A DNA stretch of 14,825 nucleotides from Tranquillimonas sp964472855 (GCA_964472855.1 CAYYMJ010000059.1:1-14825), one strand, 5' to 3'; counted from the stretch's first letter, positions 1 through 7,317 are shown. A program made the numbers and translations. Notes: generated by a model not told the origin, from the sequence alone.

Positions 1-56
1 GGCCCTTCATCGTTCTGAAAATACTTCGGGGGGCGTGGGGGGCGGCGCCCCCCACG
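1..56. repeat. Intergenic repeat, copy 1, with 10-bp-stem hairpin
   Basis: The core at about 3-33 carries CCCTTCATC followed by TGAAAATA and a G-run. It matches, in the same order, the copy at 13611-13678 and the reverse complement of the copy at 4199-4236. The core is followed by a perfect hairpin: arms 34-43 and 47-56 (CGTGGGGGGC and its complement) with loop GGC. Read leftward from coaD the hairpin comes first, then about 10 nt, then TATTTT, so it could act as a weak coaD terminator. I recall such elements being common in Rhodobacteraceae, but I could not count copies here. Confidence 0.6.
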
Positions 57-128
57 GGCGCGCGGTGGCCGCAAGCCCCAGCTCACCGGTCAGCGCATCG
101 GCGCGGGTGGCGACGCAACCGGGCACGA

Positions 129-623
129 TCAGCCGGACAGCCGCGCCTTCAGCCGCGCCTGCACCGCCGGTGTGACAAACTTCGACACGTCGCCGCCCAG
201 CCGGGCAATCTCCTTGACCAGCTTCGACGCAATCGCCTGATGCTGCGCTTCGGCCATCAGGAAAACCGTTTCGACGCTGTCATCCAGCGCCCGGTTCATG
301 CCCACCATCTGATACTCATACTCGAAATCCGCCACCGCCCGCAGGCCGCGCACGATGACCTGCGCGCCGACATCGCGGGCGCAGTCGATCAGCAGGTTTT
401 CGAACGGGTGTACCGAAATCACGCATCCGGTTGCCGCCGTGACCGCGCGGCCGACTTCTTCCACCATGTCCACCCGTTCCTTCAGCGAAAACATCGGGCC
501 CTTGTCACGGTTGATGGCCACCCCGATCACCAGTCGGTCGACCAGGCTGCAGGCCCGGCGGATGATGTCCACATGCCCCAGCGTCAGCGGGTCGAAGGTG
601 CCAGGGTAAAGTCCGGTCCGCAT
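129..623 (-). CDS. coaD: Phosphopantetheine adenylyltransferase (CoaD)
   Basis: Transfers AMP from ATP to 4'-phosphopantetheine, giving dephospho-CoA, the penultimate step of coenzyme A synthesis in the cytoplasm. The 164-residue product has the usual family length. Near its N-terminus it shows the nucleotidyltransferase signature GTFDPLTLGH, with T14-x-x-H17 of the T/HxGH motif. The C-terminal half has the conserved block ASKLVKEIARLGGDVSKF, the counterpart of the ISSTxxR motif region. I chose the ATG at 621-623 because GAGG sits 8 nt upstream; the in-frame TTG at 627-629 would lie only 2 nt from that site. It is the last gene of a leftward block, 76 nt downstream of the CBS-domain gene. Identity is very secure. 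Confidence 0.97.
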   Translation of the reverse strand: MRTGLYPGTFDPLTLGHVDIIRRACSLVDRLVIGVAINRDKGPMFSLKERVDMVEEVGRAVTAATGCVISVHPFENLLIDCARDVGAQVIVRGLRAVADFEYEYQMVGMNRALDDSVETVFLMAEAQHQAIASKLVKEIARLGGDVSKFVTPAVQARLKARLSG

Positions 624-699
624 GGGCAAATCCTCAATTCACCGGTGCAGGCAACGCAATCGCGCGCCCGGGTGCAACCCGATTTTCCTGCGCCGTGCG

Positions 700-1134
700 C
701 TAATGACCCATTACCATGCCCTGAAGCGCGTCACGCTCCATCGACAATTCCGCCAGCCGCGCCTTGACCACGTCGCCGATCGAGATCAGGCCGATCAGCT
801 TGCCGTCTTCGATCACCGGCATATGGCGAAACCGGCCCTCGGTCATGCGGCCAAGCACCGCGTCGGCCTTGTCGGCACGGGTGCAGCTGACCAGCTTTGC
901 GGTCATCATCCCGTCCACGAGTTCCGTCATGCACACCGGGCCGCGGCGCCCAAGTTCGCGCACGATATCGCGTTCCGAAAGGATGCCGGCCGCCGTGCTT
1001 CCGTCGTCCGAAACCACAAGGGCCCCGATCCCACGGCGCGACAGCAGCGACGCCGCCTCGGAAACCGTCGTTCCGGGTTTGATGGTCACGACGCCTTCGT
1101 CTGCCTTGCTCCCGAGAATCTGTTGAACCAGCAT
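700..1134 (-). CDS. Two-CBS-domain protein
   Basis: A 144-residue protein built from two CBS domains, roughly residues 15-62 and 79-129. Each ends in the typical strand-helix GILSERDIVRE or GLISIGDVVKARL. CBS pairs (Bateman modules) bind adenine nucleotides such as AMP, ATP or S-adenosylmethionine and usually regulate a partner. Here no catalytic or membrane domain is attached, so it is a stand-alone module and its partner is unknown. The ATG at 1132-1134 is preceded by AAGGAG at a 7-nt spacing, a strong ribosome site. It lies between the LysR gene (53 nt upstream) and coaD on the same strand, so co-transcription is possible. The family call is secure; the role is not. Confidence 0.93.
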   Translation of the reverse strand: MLVQQILGSKADEGVVTIKPGTTVSEAASLLSRRGIGALVVSDDGSTAAGILSERDIVRELGRRGPVCMTELVDGMMTAKLVSCTRADKADAVLGRMTEGRFRHMPVIEDGKLIGLISIGDVVKARLAELSMERDALQGMVMGH

Positions 1135-1187
1135 AGCTTGTCTCCTTCAAACCTGTGTCCCAAGCGTGGGCGCTGGCCGCCACGCCG

Positions 1188-2075
1188 TCAAGCCGCGGCG
1201 GCCTCGAGCCGCGCAATCTCGGTGCGCATGGTTTCGGTGAAAAGGGCCGCGAACCGGTTCAGCCGTGCCACGCGCCGGTCGGCGGCATGGCGCACAAGAA
1301 AGAAGCTGCGCGTCAGCAGCAGTTGGTCGCGCAGCACCGGCACCAGGTCCGGCGCCGACGGCAGGGCAAAAAGGTGGACAATCCCGAACCCGGCGCGCTC
1401 GGCCAGCAGGCGCAACTGCACCGCCGCGGAATTGGACGACATTGCCACCCGCGCGATGCCCAGCTGGCCCAGATAGTCAAGCTCGCTGTCAAATATCATG
1501 TCGGGGATATAGCCGACAATCCGCCGCGCCTGCAGCGCCGCCAGGTCGTCGACCGGCGGAAGATCGCGGTGCCCGGCCAGGCACAGGTGATAGTCGGCAA
1601 TCTTCTGAACCGTCAGCCGGCCGCTGGCGGGGCGCGATACCGTGATGGCCAGGTCAGCCTCGCGCCGGCCAAAGTCCAGAACCCGCGGCAGGGCCAGGAT
1701 CTGGACATCGAGGTCGGGATGGCGGGCCGCGATGGCGGTGCAGACCTGCGGCAAAAGGTAATTGGCACAGCCGTCAGGCGCGCCGATCCGCACGGTGCCC
1801 GACAGGCGGTCGGCGTCGCCGCGCACCTCGGCGGCGGCGCCCGACAGCGCCTGCTCGGCCAACTCGGCATGGGCCTGCATGCGCTGCCCCATGTCGGTCA
1901 GATCATAGCCCTGCGGCGATTTCAGAAACAGCGACGCGGCAAGCTGATCTTCCAGCCGTGCAATGCGCCGCCCCACGGTGGCGGGGTCCATTCGCAGCGC
2001 CCGCCCAGCGCCCGACAGCGACCGTTCCCGCGCCACGGACAGGAAAATTCGCATGTCATCCCAATTTCCGCGCAT
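1188..2075 (-). CDS. LysR-family transcriptional regulator
   Basis: A 295-residue LysR-type regulator: N-terminal winged helix-turn-helix (about residues 1-60, with the family pattern SLSGAGRALRMDPATVGRRI and then RLEDQL), then a substrate-binding-like effector domain. I prefer the ATG at 2073-2075, with AAGGG upstream (2080-2084, only 4 nt away); a TTG at 2094-2096 would add seven residues. It is divergent from mmsA across a 98-bp spacer, the classical LysR arrangement, which suggests control of the valine cluster, but the inducer cannot be read from sequence. A TTG-N8-CAA dyad at 2083-2096 overlaps its ribosome site and could serve for autorepression. Confidence 0.93.
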   Translation of the reverse strand: MRGNWDDMRIFLSVARERSLSGAGRALRMDPATVGRRIARLEDQLAASLFLKSPQGYDLTDMGQRMQAHAELAEQALSGAAAEVRGDADRLSGTVRIGAPDGCANYLLPQVCTAIAARHPDLDVQILALPRVLDFGRREADLAITVSRPASGRLTVQKIADYHLCLAGHRDLPPVDDLAALQARRIVGYIPDMIFDSELDYLGQLGIARVAMSSNSAAVQLRLLAERAGFGIVHLFALPSAPDLVPVLRDQLLLTRSFFLVRHAADRRVARLNRFAALFTETMRTEIARLEAAAA

Positions 2076-2082
2076 GTAGCCC

Positions 2083-2096
2083 TTGTAATTTCGCAA
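2083..2096. promoter_or_regulatory. Candidate LysR-type operator (TTG-N8-CAA)
   Basis: The divergent spacer 2076-2173 contains TTG (2083-2085) and CAA (2094-2096) separated by 8 nt, compatible with the T-N11-A form of LysR boxes. It covers part of the lysR ribosome site. No convincing -35/-10 pair for mmsA was found in the spacer. The assignment is inference from position and symmetry only. Confidence 0.35.
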
Positions 2097-2173
2097 AGCC
2101 CATTTGGCAATCTGCTCCTTTTCCCAAGGGGGCGGCGCGGATTAAGCTGACGCCAGCATATGGGAGCCCCGTC

Positions 2174-3673
2174 ATGGAAGAACTCTACCACTGGATCGGC
2201 GGTCAGCGCATCGCCGGAAAATCCGGCCGCTTCGCCGATGTCTTCAACCCCGCCACCGGCGAGGTTCAGGCCAAGGCGCCACTGGCCAGCACCGACGAGC
2301 TGAACGCGGCCGTCGCACGGTCGGCCGCGGCCCAGCCGGCCTGGGCAGCAACCAACCCGCAGCGCCGCGCGCGGGTGCTGATGAACTTCGTGCAGTTGCT
2401 GAACCGCGACATGGACAAGCTGGCCGAGGCGCTGAGCCGCGAGCATGGCAAGACCCTGCCCGACGCCCGCGGCGACGTGCAGCGCGGCCTTGAGGTGGTG
2501 GAATTCTGCATCGGCGCGCCGCACCTGTTGAAAGGCGACTTCACCGACAGCGCCAGCCGCGGCATCGACATGTATTCGATGCGCCAAGCGCTGGGTGTCG
2601 TGGCCGGGATCACGCCCTTCAATTTCCCGGCCATGATCCCGATGTGGAAATTCGCCCCGGCGCTGGCCTGTGGCAACGCCTTCATCCTCAAACCGTCCGA
2701 ACGTGACCCCTCGGTGCCGCTGATGCTGGGCGAACTGCTGAAAGAGGCTGGCCTGCCCGACGACATTCTGCAGGTCGTCAATGGCGACAAGGAAGCGGTT
2801 GACGCCATTCTCGACAATCCGACCGTTCAGGCAATCGGCTTTGTCGGGTCGACCCCGATCGCGGCGTATATCTATGCGCGCGGCTGCGCCAACGCCAAGC
2901 GCGTCCAATGCTTTGGCGGCGCCAAGAACCACATGATCATCATGCCGGACGCCGATCTTGACCAGGCCGCCGACGCGCTGGTGGGCGCCGGCTATGGCGC
3001 GGCTGGCGAACGCTGCATGGCGATCTCGGTCGCGGTGCCGGTGGGCGAGGACACCGCCGACGCGCTGATCGAGAAACTCAAGCCCCGCATCGAAAAGCTG
3101 AAGGTCGGCCCCTATACCGCCGGCGAGGACATGGATTACGGACCCGTGGTCACCGCGGCGGCCAAGGCCAATATCGCGCGGCTGGTGCAAAGCGGAATCG
3201 ACCAGGGCGCCGAACTGGTCATCGACGGGCGCGACTTTTCGCTCCAGGGCTATGAAGATGGCTTTTTCGTGGGCGCGCACCTGTTTGACCGCGTGACGCC
3301 GGAGATGGACATCTATCGCACCGAGATCTTCGGCCCGGTTCTCAGCCAGGTGCGGGCCGGCAGCTATGAAGAGGCGCTGGGTCTGGCCATGGACCACGAA
3401 TATGGCAACGGCACCGCGATCTACACCCGTGACGGCGACACCGCGCGCGATTTTGCCAACCGCATCAACATCGGCATGGTGGGCATCAACGTGCCGATCC
3501 CGGTGCCGCTGGCCTATCACACGTTCGGTGGCTGGAAGAAGTCGGGCTTTGGCGACCTGAACCAGCACGGCCCCGACGCTTTCCGCTTTTACACCCGCAC
3601 CAAGACCATCACCTCGCGCTGGCCGTCGGGCATCAAGGAGGGCGGCGAGTTCAATTTCAAGGCGATGGACTGA
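2174..3673 (+). CDS. mmsA: CoA-acylating methylmalonate-semialdehyde dehydrogenase
   Basis: Oxidises methylmalonate semialdehyde with NAD+ and CoA, releasing CO2 and propionyl-CoA; the last step of distal valine catabolism, also used for malonate semialdehyde in inositol breakdown. The 499-residue product has the aldehyde-dehydrogenase fold: nucleotide-site Lys173 in ILKPSERDPS, GFVGSTPIA at 222-230, and catalytic Cys281 in GAAGERCM. The general-base Glu of ordinary aldehyde dehydrogenases is Asn252 in FGGAKNHMI, diagnostic of the CoA-dependent MMSDH family. I chose the ATG at 2174 because GGGAG lies 7 nt upstream and the protein then begins like its family; the reading frame stays open to 1958 but that part is unrelated. 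The valine genes acd, hydrolase and mmsB lie downstream. Confidence 0.96.
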   Translation: MEELYHWIGGQRIAGKSGRFADVFNPATGEVQAKAPLASTDELNAAVARSAAAQPAWAATNPQRRARVLMNFVQLLNRDMDKLAEALSREHGKTLPDARGDVQRGLEVVEFCIGAPHLLKGDFTDSASRGIDMYSMRQALGVVAGITPFNFPAMIPMWKFAPALACGNAFILKPSERDPSVPLMLGELLKEAGLPDDILQVVNGDKEAVDAILDNPTVQAIGFVGSTPIAAYIYARGCANAKRVQCFGGAKNHMIIMPDADLDQAADALVGAGYGAAGERCMAISVAVPVGEDTADALIEKLKPRIEKLKVGPYTAGEDMDYGPVVTAAAKANIARLVQSGIDQGAELVIDGRDFSLQGYEDGFFVGAHLFDRVTPEMDIYRTEIFGPVLSQVRAGSYEEALGLAMDHEYGNGTAIYTRDGDTARDFANRINIGMVGINVPIPVPLAYHTFGGWKKSGFGDLNQHGPDAFRFYTRTKTITSRWPSGIKEGGEFNFKAMD

Positions 3674-3702
3674 CGCCGAGACCGCTGGACACGGCAGCCG
3701 AT

Positions 3703-3718
3703 GCCATGGAACCATGGC
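3703..3718. repeat. Inverted repeat between mmsA and the cupredoxin
   Basis: Two 7-bp arms, GCCATGG (3703-3709) and CCATGGC (3712-3718), separated by AA. It lies 29 nt after the mmsA stop and 34 nt before the cupredoxin start. There is no T-run, so it is not a standard terminator. It could be an operator for the copper-protein gene or an mRNA hairpin; sequence alone does not decide. Confidence 0.45.
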
Positions 3719-3752
3719 GCCGGCACACCGACCGGCAGGAAAGGATTTCGCC

Positions 3753-4094
3753 ATGACCGACATCACCCGACGCCAGGGACTGAAACTGGGCCTTTCCGCC
3801 GCCGCGGGCGGCGCGTTGGCGCTGGCGGCCGGCCGGGCGATGGCCGCCACCCACGCGGTGGCGATCCAGGGCTTTGCCTTTGTTCCGGCCGAACTGGCGG
3901 TCGCGGTGGGCGACACGGTTGTTTTCACCAATCTCGACCGGGCCCCGCACACCGCCACCGCGCTGAACGGCAGCTTTGACACCGGGAACCTGCGCCGCGA
4001 CCAGACCGGTGAAGTGACGATCGCCGCGGCCGGCGTCATCGACTACAAGTGCAGCATTCATCCATCGATGAAGGCCAAGATCACCGCCAGCTGA
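3753..4094 (+). CDS. Tat-exported amicyanin/pseudoazurin-like cupredoxin
   Basis: A small blue-copper electron carrier predicted in the periplasm. The 113-residue precursor begins with a twin-arginine signal: T5-R6-R7-Q-G-L-K, an Ala/Gly/Leu-rich stretch, then an AMA cleavage site near residue 31, leaving about 82 mature residues. All four type-1 copper ligands are visible: His66 (in APHTATA), then Cys100, His103 and Met106 in YKCSIHPSM. The C-x2-H-x2-M spacing is that of amicyanin rather than pseudoazurin. The ATG at 3753 has AAGGA 7 nt upstream; an upstream ATG at 3714 would bury the Tat signal. It sits between valine-catabolism genes, 79 nt after mmsA and 154 nt before the acyl-CoA dehydrogenase. 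Its redox partner is unknown; no methylamine dehydrogenase or cytochrome gene is nearby. Confidence 0.9.
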   Translation: MTDITRRQGLKLGLSAAAGGALALAAGRAMAATHAVAIQGFAFVPAELAVAVGDTVVFTNLDRAPHTATALNGSFDTGNLRRDQTGEVTIAAAGVIDYKCSIHPSMKAKITAS

Positions 4095-4116
4095 CCCGGC
4101 CGGCGGCGGAAGAATT

Positions 4117-4132
4117 GTGCGCTGCCGCGCAC
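4117..4132 (+). terminator. Hairpin after the cupredoxin gene, weak terminator-like
   Basis: Perfect 6-bp stem GTGCGC (4117-4122) / GCGCAC (4127-4132) with loop TGCC, 22 nt after the cupredoxin stop. The following bases, GCCCTTTCC, are only weakly U-rich, so termination would be partial at best. With the repeat at 4199-4236 it fills most of the 154-bp gap and suggests that the downstream acd operon may have its own promoter, which I could not identify. Confidence 0.35.
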
Positions 4133-4198
4133 GCCCTTTCCGGCTGGTGACACCGTGACGCATTGCCCGACCCGGGGGCGGTGCGGCAGCGGTTCGAT

Positions 4199-4236
4199 GC
4201 CTCCGGCGGGGATATTTCATGCCAAGATGAAGGGGC
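4199..4236. repeat. Intergenic repeat, copy 2 (inverted), just upstream of acd
   Basis: On the plus strand it begins GCCTCCGGCGGGG, continues with ATATTTCA and ends GATGAAGGGGC. Its reverse complement aligns with copy 1 (CCCTTCATC, then TGAAATA) and more loosely with copy 3. Here it has no adjoining G-run hairpin. It ends only 12 nt before the acyl-CoA dehydrogenase start codon, so it forms part of that gene's 5' region. Confidence 0.6.
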
Positions 4237-4248
4237 AGGTCGACGATC

Positions 4249-5388
4249 ATGGACTTCGCGCTGAGTGACGAGCAGACGGCCATCCAGGACATGGCTTTGG
4301 CCTTTGGTGCCGAAAAGATCGCGCCGTTCGCCCGGACCTGGGAGGCCGAGGGCAATATTCCCAGGCAATTGTGGGCCGAGGTTGGCGCATTGGGATTTGG
4401 CGGGCTTTATGTGTCCGAGGCCAATGGCGGCGCCGGGCTGGGGCGACTGGATGCTACCCTGGTTTTCGAGGCGCTGAGCCGGGCCTGTCCGGCGGTTGCG
4501 GCATTCTTGTCGATCCACAACATGTGCGTGTCGATGATCGACCGGTATGCCTCGCCCGAGATGAAGGCGCGGGTGCTGCCGGATGCGATCAGCATGAAGA
4601 CGGTGTTCGCCTATTGCCTGACCGAGCCGGGATCGGGCTCGGACGCGGCGGCGCTGACGACCCGGGCCGAGCGCACCAATGACGGGTGGGAGCTGAGCGG
4701 GACCAAGGCCTTCATCTCGGGCGGCGGCTATAGCGATGCCTATCTGGTGATGTGCCGCACCGGCGCGGCGGGACCGGGCGGGATCTCGGCCGTGATCGTC
4801 GAGGATGGCACGCCGGGGCTGAGCTTTGGCGGGCTGGAAGACAAGATGGGCTGGCGGGCCCAGCCCACGCGGCAGGTGCAGATGGATGGTTGCCGGGTGC
4901 CGGCGGCCAGCCTGCTGGGAGACGAGGGGCGCGGGTTTGCCTATGCCATGGCCGGGCTGGACGGCGGGCGGCTGAATATCTCGGCCTGTTCGCTGGGTGG
5001 GGCGCAGGACGCCATGGACCGCACGCTGGCCTATATGGCCGAGCGGCAGGCCTTTGGCCGGTCGATCGACAGTTTCCAGGCCTTGCAGTTCCGGCTGGCC
5101 GACATGGAGATCGCGTTGCAGGCCGCGCGCGTGTTCCTGCGCCAGGCGGCTTGGGCGCTGGATAGCGGACAGGCGGATGCCACGCAGCGTTGCGCGATGG
5201 CCAAGAAATTCGTCACCGAAGCCGGCAGCCGCATTGCCGACCAGTGTCTGCAACTGCACGGCGGCTATGGGTATCTGGCGGATTATGGCATCGAGAAGAT
5301 CGTGCGTGATCTGCGGGTGCACCAGATACTGGAGGGGACCAACGAGATCATGCGCCTGATCGTGGCCCGCGGACTGGTGGGCAGATGA
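4249..5388 (+). CDS. Acyl-CoA dehydrogenase, isobutyryl-CoA dehydrogenase type
   Basis: FAD flavoenzyme expected to oxidise isobutyryl-CoA to methacrylyl-CoA, passing electrons to electron-transfer flavoprotein. The 379-residue length is standard. Family signatures are clear: SIHNMCVSMID, YCLTEPGSGSDAA, KAFISGGG, QLHGGYGYL and the C-terminal catalytic region VHQILEGTNEIMR with the presumed base Glu362. These stretches resemble human ACAD8 much more than short-chain or glutaryl enzymes, as far as I can judge from memory, and the neighbours (3-hydroxyisobutyryl-CoA hydrolase, mmsB, mmsA) point the same way. The ATG at 4249 has only AGG at 9 nt upstream. The stop overlaps the next start as ATGA, indicating translational coupling. 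The acyl-CoA dehydrogenase call is certain; the isobutyryl substrate is strongly supported. Confidence 0.93.
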   Translation: MDFALSDEQTAIQDMALAFGAEKIAPFARTWEAEGNIPRQLWAEVGALGFGGLYVSEANGGAGLGRLDATLVFEALSRACPAVAAFLSIHNMCVSMIDRYASPEMKARVLPDAISMKTVFAYCLTEPGSGSDAAALTTRAERTNDGWELSGTKAFISGGGYSDAYLVMCRTGAAGPGGISAVIVEDGTPGLSFGGLEDKMGWRAQPTRQVQMDGCRVPAASLLGDEGRGFAYAMAGLDGGRLNISACSLGGAQDAMDRTLAYMAERQAFGRSIDSFQALQFRLADMEIALQAARVFLRQAAWALDSGQADATQRCAMAKKFVTEAGSRIADQCLQLHGGYGYLADYGIEKIVRDLRVHQILEGTNEIMRLIVARGLVGR

Positions 5389-6428
5389 GCGATGTGCTGA
5401 TCCGCAAGACCGGGCAAGTGGGGCGCATCACGCTGAACCGGCCGGACGCGCTGAATGCGATCACGCCCGCGATGCTGGCCGAGATCGACGCGGCGCTGAT
5501 CGGCTGGGCTGGCGATGCGTCGGTCGCCATGCTGGTCATCGACGGGGCCGGTGACCGGGCCTTTTGCGCCGGCGGCGATATCGCGCATATTCATGCCGCC
5601 GGCGCGTTGGGAGATTTCGAGCCCGCCCGGCAGTTCTGGCGCCAGGAATATGCCATGAACGCGCGGCTGCATGGCTTTCCCAAGCCGGTGGCCAGCTTCT
5701 TGCAGGGCTTTACCATGGGCGGCGGCGTGGGGGTGGGCTGTCATGCCAGCCACCGGATTGTGGGCGAAACCAGCCGGGTGGCGATGCCGGAATGCGGCAT
5801 CGGGCTGGTTCCCGATGCCGGCGGCTCGCTGATATTGGCGCGCGCGCCGGGGCGGCTGGGCGAATATCTTGCGGTGACCGGGGCCAGGCTGGGGCCGTCA
5901 GACGCGATTTTCGCGGGCTTTGCCGACTATTTCATCCCCGAGCCCGAATGGCCCGGCCTGATTGCCCGGCTCGAGGCCAGCGGTGACTGGGCCCTGATCG
6001 ACCGCGCGGCCGTGTCGCCGGCGCCGGCGCCGCTGGCCGAGTGGCGCGGTTGGGTCGACGGCCAGTTCGCCGGCGCCACCATGGGCGACGTCCTGCGCGG
6101 GCTGGAACATGACACCAGCGATCGGGCCGCGCAGACGCTGGCGATGATCCGCCGCGGCTCGCCTCTGTCGGTGGCCGTGGCGCTTGAACTGGTGCGCAGG
6201 GTGCGGGGGCGCGACAGAATCCATGGCGCGCTGGAGCTTGAATATCGTGCCACGTCGCGGGCCATCGAAAGCGGCGACTTCCTTGAGGGGATCCGCGCGC
6301 TGATCATCGACAAGGATCGCGCGCCGGTGTGGAAATGGCCCCGGATCGAGGCGCTGCCGGCCACGGCGGTTTTCGAAATGCTGCTGCCCCTGGGGGCGGC
6401 GGCCTTGCAGCTGGAGAAAGCATCATGA
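5385..6428 (+). CDS. 3-hydroxyisobutyryl-CoA hydrolase (crotonase fold)
   Basis: Expected to hydrolyse 3-hydroxyisobutyryl-CoA to free 3-hydroxyisobutyrate and CoA. The 347-residue product is longer than a typical enoyl-CoA hydratase (about 260) and matches the HIBCH subfamily. Visible features are AFCAGGDI (residues 59-66), the oxyanion-hole region FTMGGGVGVG (109-118), and MPECGIGLVPDAGG (134-147) containing Glu136 and Asp144, at the positions of the HIBCH catalytic pair. Start ATG overlaps the acd stop and its own stop overlaps the mmsB start, both as ATGA. A second crotonase for the preceding hydration step is not in the window. An enoyl-CoA hydratase activity cannot be excluded but is less likely given length and context. 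Confidence 0.92.
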   Translation: MSDVLIRKTGQVGRITLNRPDALNAITPAMLAEIDAALIGWAGDASVAMLVIDGAGDRAFCAGGDIAHIHAAGALGDFEPARQFWRQEYAMNARLHGFPKPVASFLQGFTMGGGVGVGCHASHRIVGETSRVAMPECGIGLVPDAGGSLILARAPGRLGEYLAVTGARLGPSDAIFAGFADYFIPEPEWPGLIARLEASGDWALIDRAAVSPAPAPLAEWRGWVDGQFAGATMGDVLRGLEHDTSDRAAQTLAMIRRGSPLSVAVALELVRRVRGRDRIHGALELEYRATSRAIESGDFLEGIRALIIDKDRAPVWKWPRIEALPATAVFEMLLPLGAAALQLEKAS

Positions 6429-7297
6429 AGATCGGATTTGTCGGGCTGGGCAACATGGGCCTGCCCATGGCCGAAAACCTGGCCGCGGCCGGGCACGCGG
6501 TGGCGGGATTTGATGTCGCCGGGATCGCGGCAGCCGGGGTGGCCAGCGCCGACAGCGCCGCCGCGGCGGCGGACGGGGCCGAGGTGGTCATCACGATGCT
6601 GCCCGACGGGCCGATCCTGCGGCAGGTCGCGGCGACACTGGTTCCGGCCATGGCGGCCGGCGCGGTTTTTCTGGATTGCTCGACCGTGGATGTCGAAAGC
6701 GCCCGCGCGGTGGCCGGCATGGCCGCCGCGGCCGGGCTGGCGGCGCTGGACGCACCGGTGTCGGGCGGCATCACCGGCGCGTCGGCGGGCACGCTGACCT
6801 TCATGGTCGGCGGCCCCGGCGACGCCTTTGAAACCGCGCGTCCGCTTTTTGATGTCATGGGGCAAAAGGCGGTGCACTGCGGGCCGGCTGGCAACGGGCA
6901 AGCGGCGAAGATTTGCAACAACATGATCCTTGGCGCCACCATGGTGGCCACCTGCGAGGCCTTTGCCCTGGCCGACAAGCTGGGGCTTGACCGGCAGGCG
7001 ATGTTCGACGTGGTCTCGACCTCGTCGGGCTATAGCTGGACCATGAACGCCTATTGCCCGGCGCCGGGGATCGGGCCGCAAAGCCCGGCCGACAATGGCT
7101 ATGCGCCCGGGTTCGCGGCCGAGCTGATGCTGAAAGACCTCAGGTTGGCGGAAATGGCCGCACGGGCGGTGGACGCCGATACGCCGATGGGGCTGGCGGC
7201 CTTGGGCGAATATGCCGAATTTGTCGAGGGCGAGGACGGGCGCGGCCGGGATTTTTCGGCGATGCTGCCCCGCTTTGAAAGCCGCCGCCGCCGGTAA
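6425..7297 (+). CDS. mmsB: 3-hydroxyisobutyrate dehydrogenase
   Basis: NAD-dependent oxidation of 3-hydroxyisobutyrate to methylmalonate semialdehyde, the substrate of the mmsA product encoded at the head of the cluster. The 290-residue protein has the beta-hydroxyacid dehydrogenase layout: N-terminal Rossmann motif GFVGLGNMGLPMA (4-16), substrate-binding DAPVSGG (109-115), and GNGQAAKICNN with the presumed catalytic Lys162. I chose the ATG at 6425, which overlaps the hydrolase stop by 4 bp (ATGA); the frame is open further upstream but that portion lies inside the hydrolase gene. The last gene of the rightward run, it ends 20 bp from the convergent desaturase stop. Alternative members of the family, such as tartronate semialdehyde reductase, are unlikely given the neighbours. 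Confidence 0.95.
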   Translation: MKIGFVGLGNMGLPMAENLAAAGHAVAGFDVAGIAAAGVASADSAAAAADGAEVVITMLPDGPILRQVAATLVPAMAAGAVFLDCSTVDVESARAVAGMAAAAGLAALDAPVSGGITGASAGTLTFMVGGPGDAFETARPLFDVMGQKAVHCGPAGNGQAAKICNNMILGATMVATCEAFALADKLGLDRQAMFDVVSTSSGYSWTMNAYCPAPGIGPQSPADNGYAPGFAAELMLKDLRLAEMAARAVDADTPMGLAALGEYAEFVEGEDGRGRDFSAMLPRFESRRRR

Positions 7298-7317
7298 GGG
7301 GCGCGCGCCGGTGCCGG

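Noticed and set aside
7..126. A 39-codon minus-strand frame starting GTG two bases after the coaD stop
   Set aside because: No ribosome site, half of it runs through the repeat and its hairpin (proline-rich tail), and no recognisable product.
1922..4039. A 705-codon open frame on the minus strand opposite mmsA
   Set aside because: Low-complexity Ala/Gly/His/Arg-rich product with no family resemblance; mmsA on the other strand is unmistakable. Long antisense frames are expected in GC-rich genes with few stop codons.
3673..4249. Horizontal insertion of the cupredoxin gene
   Set aside because: No flanking direct repeats, integrase or base-composition shift that I can see; codon use resembles the neighbours.
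7298..7317. Bidirectional terminator between mmsB and the desaturase
   Set aside because: Only 20 bp of GC-rich sequence; no clean stem with a T-run on either strand.
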